DNA of 64,000 nucleotides. Source: Imhoffiella fuscus. Its GTDB lineage: Bacteria > Pseudomonadota > Gammaproteobacteria > Chromatiales > Chromatiaceae. The stretch covers positions 1 through 64,000 of the forward strand of contig NZ_JBHUHX010000024.1 of NCBI RefSeq assembly GCF_042682685.1, in the 5' to 3' direction. A program made the position numbers and the translations under genes. Position 1 is the first letter of the stretch. Every line of letters starts with the position of its first letter. The notes below the pieces were generated by a model, which saw nothing but the letters and a program-made list of their open reading frames with translations, was not told the origin of the DNA and did no database searches. Positions 51,413-59,432 of this stretch are shown here, piece after piece.

Positions 51413-53305
51413 ATGAGCGCCATTCCGCAAGACTTCGTCCGCAAGACCACCCAGCTCTCAGAGGAGGTCACGCGGCCCTTCCCTAACTCGCGCAAAATCC
51501 ATGTCACCGGATCCAGACCCGATCTGCGCGTGCCCATGCGCGAGGTTTCCCTGACCCCGACCCACACCAACGAGGGCGAGGAAGAGAACCCACCGGTGTT
51601 CGTCTACGATACCTCGGGGCCGTACACGGATCCAAACGCCCGAATCGACCTACTCGCCGGCCTGCCGGATGTCCGTAACGCCTGGATCGAAGAGCGCGGC
51701 GACACCGAGCTTCTGACCGGCCCCTCCTCCGCTTTCGGGCACGAGCGCCAGAACGATCCCGAATTGGCCCATCTGCGTTTCGAGCATCTGCGCACGCCGC
51801 GCCGCGCCAAATCCGGCCGCAACGTGACCCAGATGCACTATGCCCGCCAGGGCATCATCACGCCCGAGATGGAATACGTCGCCATCCGCGAGAACATGCG
51901 CCTGGACGAGCTACGCGCCGATCCGCGCTACGCCAAGGTGCTGCGCCAGCATCCGGGTCAGTCGTTCGGCGCCGCGCTCCCCGAAACCATCACCCCCGAA
52001 TTCGTGCGCGAGGAGATCGCGCGCGGACGCGCCATCATCCCGGCCAACATCAACCACCCCGAGGTCGAGCCCATGATCATCGGGCGCAACTTCCGGGTGA
52101 AGATCAACACCAACATCGGCAACTCGGCCCTGACCTCCTCGATCGAGGAGGAAGTGGAAAAGATGGTCTGGTCGGCGCGTTGGGGCGGCGACACCCTGAT
52201 GGATCTGTCGACCGGCAAGAACATCCACGAGACGCGCGAGTGGATCCTGCGCAACGCCCCCATGCCGATCGGCACCGTGCCCATCTACCAGGCACTGGAG
52301 AAGGTGGACGGCAAGCCGGAGGCGCTGACCTGGGAAATCGTCCGCGACACACTCATCGAGCAGGCCGAACAGGGCGTCGACTATTTCACCATCCATGCCG
52401 GGGTGTTGCTGCGCTACGTGCCACTGACCGCAGACCGGCTCACCGGCATCGTTTCGCGCGGCGGCTCCATCCTCGCCAAGTGGTGTCTCGCGCATCACCA
52501 GGAAAACTTCCTATACACCCATTTCGCCGAGATCTGCGAGATCATGAAGGCCTACGACGTCGCCTTCAGTCTGGGCGACGGACTGCGTCCCGGCTCGCTG
52601 GCCGACGCCAACGACCGCGCTCAGTTCGCCGAACTCGAAACCCTGGGCGAACTGACCAAGGTCGCCTGGGAGCATGACGTTCAGGTCATGATCGAGGGTC
52701 CGGGCCACGTCCCGCTGCAGATGGTCCAGGAGAACATGACCAAGGAGCTGAAAGACTGCTTCGAGGCGCCCTTCTACACCCTCGGACCACTGGTCACCGA
52801 CATCGCGCCGGCCTACGACCACATCACCTCCGGGATCGGCGCCGCCAACATCGGCTGGTACGGAACCGCCATGCTCTGCTACGTCACCCCCAAGGAACAT
52901 CTGGGACTGCCCGACAAGCAGGACGTGCGCGACGGCATCGTCACCTACAAGATCGCCGCCCACGCCGCCGATCTGGCCAAGGGCCTGCCAGGCGCCCAGA
53001 TCCAGGACAACGCCCTCTCCAAGGCCCGCTTCGAGTTCCGCTGGGAGGACCAGTTCAACCTCTCGCTCGACCCCGACCGCGCCCGCGAGTACCACGATCA
53101 GACCATGCCGCACGTCTCGCACAAGGTCGCCCATTTCTGCTCCATGTGCGGGCCGCACTTCTGTTCCATGAAGATCACCCAGGACGTGCGCGACTATGCG
53201 CAGAGCCACCAGATCGAGGACGTCGAGGCGGCGGTGGAAGAGGGGCTGAAGGAGAAGGCGCGAGAGTTCCGGCAGGATGGCGCAGCCATCTACCGGGCCG
53301 TCTAG
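51413..53305 (+). CDS. thiC: Phosphomethylpyrimidine synthase
   Basis: Radical SAM-type enzyme that rearranges aminoimidazole ribotide to HMP-phosphate for thiamine. The 630-residue product carries the C-terminal [4Fe-4S] motif CSMCGPHFCSMK (CxxCx4C) near residue 579, the conserved RENMRLDELR, INTNIGNSA and HQPGQSFG-type HPGQSFGAAL stretches. TGAGGAAACC precedes ATG 51413. The upstream TPP riboswitch sets its regulation. Works with thiD and thiE elsewhere in this window. Confidence 0.97.
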   Translation: MSAIPQDFVRKTTQLSEEVTRPFPNSRKIHVTGSRPDLRVPMREVSLTPTHTNEGEEENPPVFVYDTSGPYTDPNARIDLLAGLPDVRNAWIEERGDTELLTGPSSAFGHERQNDPELAHLRFEHLRTPRRAKSGRNVTQMHYARQGIITPEMEYVAIRENMRLDELRADPRYAKVLRQHPGQSFGAALPETITPEFVREEIARGRAIIPANINHPEVEPMIIGRNFRVKINTNIGNSALTSSIEEEVEKMVWSARWGGDTLMDLSTGKNIHETREWILRNAPMPIGTVPIYQALEKVDGKPEALTWEIVRDTLIEQAEQGVDYFTIHAGVLLRYVPLTADRLTGIVSRGGSILAKWCLAHHQENFLYTHFAEICEIMKAYDVAFSLGDGLRPGSLADANDRAQFAELETLGELTKVAWEHDVQVMIEGPGHVPLQMVQENMTKELKDCFEAPFYTLGPLVTDIAPAYDHITSGIGAANIGWYGTAMLCYVTPKEHLGLPDKQDVRDGIVTYKIAAHAADLAKGLPGAQIQDNALSKARFEFRWEDQFNLSLDPDRAREYHDQTMPHVSHKVAHFCSMCGPHFCSMKITQDVRDYAQSHQIEDVEAAVEEGLKEKAREFRQDGAAIYRAV

Positions 53306-53670
53306 CCACCGAGGATTGGATGCCCCTGGGATCGCCGGCTTGCGTCGGCGCTTTCCAGGCAGCCTCTTAGCGTGGACGACCTCGCATTCCTCAAGCCAGC
53401 GGGAAGACGCCGTTGGAACCGAAGGATCGGATCGGCGGTTTTGGCGATCCGATCATGTCGGAGCATAATCGCGGGCTAGAAGTCGCTCACGGCAACGAAA
53501 CGCTGGAGCCGATCGTAAAAGGATCATGCCGCAGGCCCGGCCGACATCCGGCCTGCGACATCAGGATGCGCCAAGGACGAGAACGGATTTAGCTGCGCAG
53601 TGGTCGCGCCGCCGTGACAAGCCACTGGAGGGATCCTTATGAAACCTCATCCGCATGATCCGTGTTTACA
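53306..53670. other. 365-bp intergenic region after thiC
   Basis: Contains two hairpins: GATCGGATCG / CGATCCGATC (53425-53434 and 53445-53454) and CGCAGGCC / GGCCTGCG (53530-53537 and 53550-53557). Neither has a long T-run, but they could end thiC transcription. GGAGGGATCCTT followed by ATG 53639 opens a 33-codon frame ending at 53740 (see findings). Otherwise nothing recognised. Confidence 0.55.
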
Positions 53671-54810
53671 ATGCCCACGCACACATCGATCGGCACCGAT
53701 CGGACCAACGCGCTCACCAACAGAATCGCAGCCCTGATTCCGTGTCCTCCGGGCGCCGCGCAGCTTTACGCCGAACGCGCCGATGCCCTGGCATCTCAGG
53801 TTTCGAACCGGCTGGCAAACCACCCGCAGATCGCCGCTTTTCTCAACGGCAATCCCTTCCGCCTGCTCGAAGTCAACCACCGCAACCACGCCGCACTCGT
53901 TGCGGGAATCCTGCGCACGAACGATTTCGCACTCCTGACCCGAGTCCTGTCCTGGTCCTATCACGCCTACCATGGGCAAGGCGTTCCCTACGAGTATTTC
54001 CTCGCCCGGAACCTGGCCTGGAAGGAGGCGATTCAGGCGCAACTGCCCGAGCTGGAGAGGCATTGCCTGCTCAATCTGTACGACTGGATACTCGATGCGC
54101 ACCAAGACATCATCGATGCCGCCGAGTCCTATCGCATCGAAAGACCGGAGATCCCGCAGGAATTGCATGAGGCCTACGCCGCGATCCTCGAATCCTTGCT
54201 CGCAGGCGACCACCTGAGCGCACTGGAGCACGGCCATCGTCTGCTGGACAACGACCTGCCTTTTCCCAAATTGCTCCAATACATCGTCTATCCCGCGATG
54301 TTCGAGGTCGGCGAGCGCTGGGAGAACGGCGACGTCTCCGTTGCCATGGAGCATCAGGCGACATCCACAGCCTATCTGATGCTCTCGACCCTCTATTACA
54401 CCCTACCCTTCCCGGCAGCCCACCGAGGCGAGGCGATCGTCGCCCCCGTCACCAATGAGTTCCATGAACTGGGCGCCTGGATGGTCTCGGCCTGTCTCGA
54501 ATTGGATGGCTGGAACGTGACCCTGCTGCCAGGCGACACCACGCTGGAGGGCATCACCGAGGCGGCTCGGCGCATCTCACCACGTTTCGTCGCCCTGTCG
54601 ATCAGCCTGCCCAGCAACGTACCGAGCGCACGCAAGATCATCGAAACCCTGCGCGCATCGCTCCCGGCGGAATCCGATACCCGCATCCTGATCGGGGGTC
54701 GCGCCTTGCTCACGGCGCCGTCCCTGGCCGAATGGCTCGGTGCCGATCTCTCCCTCCCGGACTGCGAGTCGGCCGTCGACTGGGCTCGCACCCTGCCCTC
54801 CACCGCATGA
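53671..54810 (+). CDS. Stand-alone B12-binding protein with CarH-like light-sensing motif
   Basis: The 379-residue soluble protein has a long N-terminal helical region (about residues 1-190) of unknown type, a four-helix B12 cap domain (about 170-240) containing W-x9-EH (WENGDVSVAMEH), and a B12-binding Rossmann domain (about 240-375) with the histidine motif EFHELGAWM (E-x-H-x-x-G). In CarH the Wx9EH motif covers the upper face of adenosylcobalamin and enables light sensing. There is no MerR DNA-binding domain. ATG 53671 is taken (GTG 53662 possible); neither has a clear ribosome-binding site. Its stop overlaps the next gene, a diguanylate cyclase. Confidence 0.82.
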   Translation: MPTHTSIGTDRTNALTNRIAALIPCPPGAAQLYAERADALASQVSNRLANHPQIAAFLNGNPFRLLEVNHRNHAALVAGILRTNDFALLTRVLSWSYHAYHGQGVPYEYFLARNLAWKEAIQAQLPELERHCLLNLYDWILDAHQDIIDAAESYRIERPEIPQELHEAYAAILESLLAGDHLSALEHGHRLLDNDLPFPKLLQYIVYPAMFEVGERWENGDVSVAMEHQATSTAYLMLSTLYYTLPFPAAHRGEAIVAPVTNEFHELGAWMVSACLELDGWNVTLLPGDTTLEGITEAARRISPRFVALSISLPSNVPSARKIIETLRASLPAESDTRILIGGRALLTAPSLAEWLGADLSLPDCESAVDWARTLPSTA

Positions 54811-55760
54811 ACCTCGACCCCGCTCACGAGAAGGATCTCTTGTGGGCGCTGAACCGCCATGTCATGAGTTCCGGGCGCCTGCTCGTCATCGAGCTGGACG
54901 CAAAAGGCCGGATCCGGGATTCCAATGTCGCCTTTCGCTCACGCTTCGCCGGTTTCACCCGGCCCGACGGCGAATCACTCGCAAGCTTCTTCACCAGCAC
55001 GAGCGGCGAACCGCCGGATATCGAGGCCGGTCTGGCTCAACGCTCGGCGATCACGCATGTCCTGATCGACCGCAGGTCGGGCGAAATTTTTCTGTTCCAT
55101 GCCTATCAGGTCGGGGACGGGGCACTGCTCATCGGCGAGCTCGCCAACGCCGAGGACAGCGACATCATCGAGCGGATGGGGCACCTCGCGATCGAGATGT
55201 CGAGACTGGTGCGGGATCTGCGCAAGACCAATCAGGAGCTGCTCACGGCCAACGCGCGCGCCGAGAAGCTGGCGCACACCGATCCGCTGACCGGAATCGC
55301 CAATCGGCGCTATTTCATGGAACGGCTACGCCAGAGTATCGATCACGCACAGACGCGCAACCGCCAACTGTCGCTGCTGATGATGGATCTCGATTATTTC
55401 AAGACCATCAACGACCGGTTCGGACATGCCGGCGGCGACGCGGTCCTGATCGCGGTCGCCGCGCTGCTGGTCTCTCAGGTGCGCAGCGCGGATCTGTCCG
55501 GGCGTTTCGGCGGCGAGGAATTCATCCTCTACATGCAGGACGCCCCGCTCCCCGCCGCAACCGACGCCGCCGAACGCCTGCGCAAAAAGATCGGCACACT
55601 GAGGCCCTGCGGGGACGAATGCACGATATCGACCAGTATCGGCGTGACCGAACTCGCGCCCAACGACACGGCGGAGTCCCTGATTCAGCGCGCCGACCAA
55701 CTGCTCTACCGAGCCAAATCCGAAGGACGCAATCGCGTGATCGCCGGCCCGAAAGGCTGA
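54807..55760 (+). CDS. Diguanylate cyclase (PAS-like + GGDEF)
   Basis: The 317-residue protein has a small N-terminal PAS-like sensor (about residues 15-110), a coiled-coil linker (about 115-150; SRLVRDLRKTNQELLTANA) and a GGDEF domain (about 152-312). The active site is RFGGEEF, with the inhibitory RSAD site ahead, so c-di-GMP synthesis is expected. ATG 54807 overlaps the stop of the B12-binding gene (ATGA), indicating coupling: the upstream protein may control this cyclase. A GCCCCG / CGGGGC hairpin (55773-55790) follows. Confidence 0.9.
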   Translation: MNLDPAHEKDLLWALNRHVMSSGRLLVIELDAKGRIRDSNVAFRSRFAGFTRPDGESLASFFTSTSGEPPDIEAGLAQRSAITHVLIDRRSGEIFLFHAYQVGDGALLIGELANAEDSDIIERMGHLAIEMSRLVRDLRKTNQELLTANARAEKLAHTDPLTGIANRRYFMERLRQSIDHAQTRNRQLSLLMMDLDYFKTINDRFGHAGGDAVLIAVAALLVSQVRSADLSGRFGGEEFILYMQDAPLPAATDAAERLRKKIGTLRPCGDECTISTSIGVTELAPNDTAESLIQRADQLLYRAKSEGRNRVIAGPKG

Positions 55761-55772
55761 ACGAACATCATG

Positions 55773-55790
55773 GCCCCGACGCACCGGGGC
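55773..55790 (+). terminator. Possible terminator hairpin
   Basis: Perfect 6-bp stem GCCCCG-ACGCAC-CGGGGC 13 bp after the diguanylate cyclase stop; no T-run follows. Confidence 0.4.
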
Positions 55791-55944
55791 ATCATGCCAA
55801 CGAGCCGCAAACCGCCCCGGCTCGACTTGCACGGACGCCGAGACGCTGGCAGATTGCGATCGCCCCGTAGCGAACACATGCGCTCGACAGGAACGACCAA
55901 ACCGGCGCGCCTACTTCACCCAGACCACGGCGACACCTCCACCC

Positions 55945-56988
55945 ATGACAGACAGACGCTTTCCTCTCCGACTGGACCTGAAACGGGGCACTGTGGACAT
56001 GAGTCACGGCTCCGGCGGCCGAGCCACGGCGCAACTCATCGCAGAGGTCTTTCAGGCTGCGCTCGACAACGATCTGCTCGCCCAGGGCAACGATCAGGCG
56101 CTTTTCTCTCCGCCCCCCGGAAGACTGGTCATGAGCACTGACGGGCACGTCATCTCTCCCCTCTTCTTTCCCGGCGGCGACATCGGCTGTCTATCCGTGC
56201 ACGGAACCATCAACGATGTCGCCATGGCCGGTGCTCGACCACTCTATCTGTCCGCCGGTTTCATCATCGAAGAGGGATTCCCCCTGGACGATCTGGTCCG
56301 AATCGTCCAGAGCATGGGCGAGGCGGCGCAGTCGGCTGGCGTACCGATCGTCACGGGCGACACCAAGGTGGTCGAACGCGGCAAGGGCGATGGCGTCTTC
56401 ATCACCACCACCGGCATCGGCGTGGTACCGGACGGTATCCAGATATCCGGCGACTTGGCACGCCCAGGCGACGCCATTCTGGTCAGCGGCAGCATCGGCG
56501 ATCATGGCGTCGCCATCCTCTCGAAACGAGAAAATCTGGGATTCGCAACCGAAATCCACTCCGACACGGCCGCCCTGCACGATCTGGTCGCGGCCATGGT
56601 CGGCAGCGTGCCCGAGATCCACTGTTTGCGCGACCCGACTCGCGGAGGGCTGGCAACCACCTTGAACGAACTGGCGTTCCAGTCCGGCGTAGGCATGCAG
56701 ATCCGCGAGACGTGCATACCGATCAAGTCAGAGGTGTCTGCGGCCTGCGAGCTGCTGGGACTCGACCCGCTTTACGTCGCCAACGAGGGCAAGCTGATCG
56801 CCATCTGTCCCGCCGACCACGCCGAGCGTCTGTTGGCGACGATGCGCGCCCACCCCTTGGGTTCGGAGTCCGCGATCATCGGCGCGGTCGTCGAGGACGA
56901 CCTGCATTTCGTGCAGATGGAGACAGGATTCGGCGGAAGCAGAATCGTCGACTGGCTCGCGGGCGAGCAGCTGCCGCGCATCTGCTGA
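55945..56988 (+). CDS. hypE: Hydrogenase maturation protein HypE
   Basis: Dehydrates the HypE-thiocarboxamide to cyanate/CN for the [NiFe]-hydrogenase active site. The 347-residue PurM-like protein has the N-terminal MSHGSGGRATAQLI, NDVAMAGARPLYLSAGF, GDTKVVERGKGDGVFI and ends PRIC, the C-terminal cysteine that carries the carbamoyl group. No hypA-F or hydrogenase structural gene is next to it in this window. Start ATG 55945; a shorter start within the motif is unlikely. Confidence 0.95.
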   Translation: MTDRRFPLRLDLKRGTVDMSHGSGGRATAQLIAEVFQAALDNDLLAQGNDQALFSPPPGRLVMSTDGHVISPLFFPGGDIGCLSVHGTINDVAMAGARPLYLSAGFIIEEGFPLDDLVRIVQSMGEAAQSAGVPIVTGDTKVVERGKGDGVFITTTGIGVVPDGIQISGDLARPGDAILVSGSIGDHGVAILSKRENLGFATEIHSDTAALHDLVAAMVGSVPEIHCLRDPTRGGLATTLNELAFQSGVGMQIRETCIPIKSEVSAACELLGLDPLYVANEGKLIAICPADHAERLLATMRAHPLGSESAIIGAVVEDDLHFVQMETGFGGSRIVDWLAGEQLPRIC

Positions 56989-57151
56989 GTCCCATTTCGC
57001 GGAAGGCGGCTCGTACAGACCACGCCGCCGAAGGATGCGCCCCGGACACGGAGCGCTCCAAACGGGCTAGATATAACCCAATTTTTATATTATGGTCGCT
57101 CTGCCTTCGGGCATCACAGAACTCACATAAGAACGACGAGGAGAACCAGGA

Positions 57152-57610
57152 ATGATCTCAAGATCGACCGCCATCGCGGCCGTCGCACTCCTGTGCGGCA
57201 CCTTCAACCTCGCCCTGGCCGGAGAGATGGCGACCCCCGACGAGGCCAAAGCCCTGTCACAGAAGGCGCAAACCGCCGTCAACACGATGGGACAAGAAAA
57301 GGCGTTCGCCGCCTTCGCGGCGGAGGACGGAGGCTTCAAGGAGAAGGATCTCTACGTCTTCTGCATGGACATGGACGGCGTCATGCTCTCGCACGCCATG
57401 AAACCCGAACTGGTCGGCAAGAACCTGCTGGATTTCAACAAATACGGCGACACCTTGTTCAAGAACATGATCGAGGTTGCAAAGACCTCTGGCGAAGGTT
57501 GGGTCGACTACAAGTGGCCCTATCCGGGCTCGGATGAGATTCGCGAGAAGACCAGCTACGTCATGACCAACGACGGCGGCTTCTTCTGCGGTGTGGGCGC
57601 CTACAAATAA
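57152..57610 (+). CDS. Periplasmic single-Cache-domain protein
   Basis: The 152-residue product has a signal peptide (about residues 1-23, cut near LALAG) followed by a single Cache-type sensor domain (sCache_2) with FAAEDGGFKEKDLYVFCMDMDGVMLSH and KNLLDFNKYGDTLFKNMIEVA, GWVDYKWP. GACGAGGAGAACC precedes ATG 57152. Such proteins lack an output domain and probably bind a small ligand, perhaps for a chemoreceptor or kinase. It ends in a bidirectional terminator. Confidence 0.85.
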   Translation: MISRSTAIAAVALLCGTFNLALAGEMATPDEAKALSQKAQTAVNTMGQEKAFAAFAAEDGGFKEKDLYVFCMDMDGVMLSHAMKPELVGKNLLDFNKYGDTLFKNMIEVAKTSGEGWVDYKWPYPGSDEIREKTSYVMTNDGGFFCGVGAYK

Positions 57611-57633
57611 CCGCCCTGACTGGAGAAAGGCCC

Positions 57634-57665
57634 AAAAAAACACCCGTCGAATCGACGGGTGTTTT
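57634..57665. terminator. Bidirectional intrinsic terminator
   Basis: Stem CACCCGTCGA (57641-57650) / TCGACGGGTG (57652-57661) with A-run (57634-57640) before and T-run (57662-57665) after, so it can stop both the Cache gene and the convergent XRE gene. Confidence 0.85.
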
Positions 57666-57719
57666 CGAATGCAGGTCCCAGGCGCTCTCCCTCGGATGCG
57701 CCCGGAATCGCACGCTAGA

Positions 57720-58097
57720 TCAAGACTCCGAAACCTCGAAGTCCTCGCTGACGGGCTCCTCCGACGCGACGCCGAGTGCGACCTCGGCCTCGGCAAGCTT
57801 GATGAGCGTCTCCCGTCCACGGTCGTCGGTCTGGCGGCAGAGTTCCACCAGCTGACGCTCCTGCGGCGACAGCGGATCCTTGTCGTCGAGGCACAACAGA
57901 TAGGTTGGCGTTACAGTTCCGAGGGCGACCGACAACTCATGGGCCTCCTCTAGCCCCATCCGGCGAATTCCTTGCTCGTAGTTGCTGATGCGAGACTTGG
58001 AGAGGGAATTCGTACGACCGGAAAGGTCAGAGAGACTGAGCTTCTGCTCCTGCCGGGCCGCACGCAAACGTTGGCCAATTTGTTTTGTCAGGTCCAT
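57720..58097 (-). CDS. XRE-family helix-turn-helix regulator
   Basis: A 125-residue DNA-binding protein: the HTH_3 domain at about residues 5-65 (IGQRLRAARQEQKLSLSDLSGRT ... ISNYEQGIRRMGLEEA) and an acidic C-terminus (EEPVSEDFEVSES). It probably acts as a repressor of its own or a nearby promoter. Convergent with the Cache gene; the LysR gene lies on the same strand upstream, across a 200-bp region with a long inverted repeat. Confidence 0.85.
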   Translation of the reverse strand: MDLTKQIGQRLRAARQEQKLSLSDLSGRTNSLSKSRISNYEQGIRRMGLEEAHELSVALGTVTPTYLLCLDDKDPLSPQERQLVELCRQTDDRGRETLIKLAEAEVALGVASEEPVSEDFEVSES

Positions 58098-58157
58098 AGT
58101 AGGTAAGGTTTCAACAAGCCTTCTTTCGTTGGTTGTACACAGAGTTAGTACGATAGG

Positions 58158-58221
58158 CGACGGTTAAGTTCGCCCGCGCAAGCAGGCTACACACGTCCGA
58201 TATGCGGGAACTTAGCCGTCG
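58158..58221. repeat. Long imperfect inverted repeat
   Basis: CGACGGTTAAGTTCGCCCGC (58158-58177) pairs with GCGGGAACTTAGCCGTCG (58204-58221) apart from one G-T pair and a 2-base bulge, giving a stem of about 18 bp with a 26-base loop in the XRE-LysR gap. Confidence 0.75.
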
Positions 58222-58237
58222 GTTTGCCGTCCGGCGT

Positions 58238-58262
58238 AAAACACGGAACGATGAATCCGTGT
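58238..58262 (-). terminator. Intrinsic terminator of the LysR gene
   Basis: On the minus strand ACACGGA / TCCGTGT with an 8-base loop (58241-58262) followed by TTTT. Confidence 0.6.
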
Positions 58263-58299
58263 CCCCGGTGGTTGGCTTCAGAGATGACTTCCGAGATTC

Positions 58300-59283
58300 T
58301 CAGCCCAGAAAGGCATCTTCCCATTCGGCATCGCCGACGGTTTGGGGTTGCGGCTCCACGACCCGATCCGCAAAAGCCCGATCCAGCGTTTTGATAAAAC
58401 ACTTGGTCTGAGGTGACAGGAATTTCCCTCGGCGTTGCACGATGCCGTAGCTGCGTTTGGGGAAATACTGTCCGATGGGGATGACTCCCAGGTTTTCGTC
58501 ACCTGTGAGACAGACGTCGGTCACGATCGAGATTCCTAGACCAAGCTCGACGTATTTCTTGATGACTTCCCAACCACCCGCCTCCATGGTGACTCGGTAG
58601 CCAAGATTGTGCTGCTTGAAGACGAGATCCACCATTCTCCAGGTGCTCAGGTGGCGTGGAGGCAGGATGAGCCCATAGGGCGTGATCTCATCGAGGGTAA
58701 CGGACTTTTTTTCCGCGAGAGGATGGTTCTTGGGCGTGATCAGGGTCGGCTGATAGGTGACGAAGGGCCGATAGGTGATGTCGTCCGGGACCTCCAGCAT
58801 GGAGCCCACAGCGAGATCCACCTCATCCGCCCGCAGCATCGCTAGACCATCGCGCCCGGTCACGTTGTGGAGCTTGAGTTCGATCCCCGGATACTGATCG
58901 ACAAAGGCCTGCACGGGATCGGGCAGGATATAGAGAATGGTCGACTCACCGGCGGCGATGTTGAGCACCCCCTGATCCACGCGGCCACATTGGGTCGCGA
59001 AGGTCTCATGGAGCTTGTCCATACCCTCGACGAGCGGCTCCGCCATCTGGAACAGCAGATCGCCCTCCGGGGTCAGCTTGATCTTCGGTCCACGGCGCTC
59101 GAAGAGCACGGTTCCGAATTCACGCTCCAATGCCTGAATCTGCAGGGACACGGTCGGCTGACTGAGAAAGATCTTTTCCGCTGCGGCACTGACGCTGCCA
59201 GTACGCGCGGCATGACAGAACGCCCGCAGTTGTTTCAGGCGGTTCTGTTTGTAATGAATCTGAGATCCAGCTCCCACGGTCAC
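58300..59283 (-). CDS. LysR-family regulator (CysB/Cbl-like)
   Basis: The 327-residue regulator has an N-terminal winged helix (about residues 15-75; LKQLRAFCHAARTGSVSAAAEKIFLSQPTVSLQIQ region) and a periplasmic-binding-like ligand domain (about 105-310; LNIAAGESTILYILPDPVQAF). The pattern matches the CysB-like subgroup linked to sulfur metabolism in purple sulfur bacteria, but no sulfur gene is adjacent. The start is GTG 59283, with AAGGG upstream; GTG 59277 is possible. Target unknown. Confidence 0.88.
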   Translation of the reverse strand: MTVGAGSQIHYKQNRLKQLRAFCHAARTGSVSAAAEKIFLSQPTVSLQIQALEREFGTVLFERRGPKIKLTPEGDLLFQMAEPLVEGMDKLHETFATQCGRVDQGVLNIAAGESTILYILPDPVQAFVDQYPGIELKLHNVTGRDGLAMLRADEVDLAVGSMLEVPDDITYRPFVTYQPTLITPKNHPLAEKKSVTLDEITPYGLILPPRHLSTWRMVDLVFKQHNLGYRVTMEAGGWEVIKKYVELGLGISIVTDVCLTGDENLGVIPIGQYFPKRSYGIVQRRGKFLSPQTKCFIKTLDRAFADRVVEPQPQTVGDAEWEDAFLG

Positions 59284-59432
59284 ACCCTACCCTTCGCCCA
59301 ATAATGACGATTGATAGTATCCCAGCACAGACATTGATAACAGCAATACGCGCATAGATTCAAGAACAGGAGGCGAAAGTGCGACGTAGCGCACCGAAAC
59401 GGCCATCAACGGAGCGGCTAACAGTCATCCAA

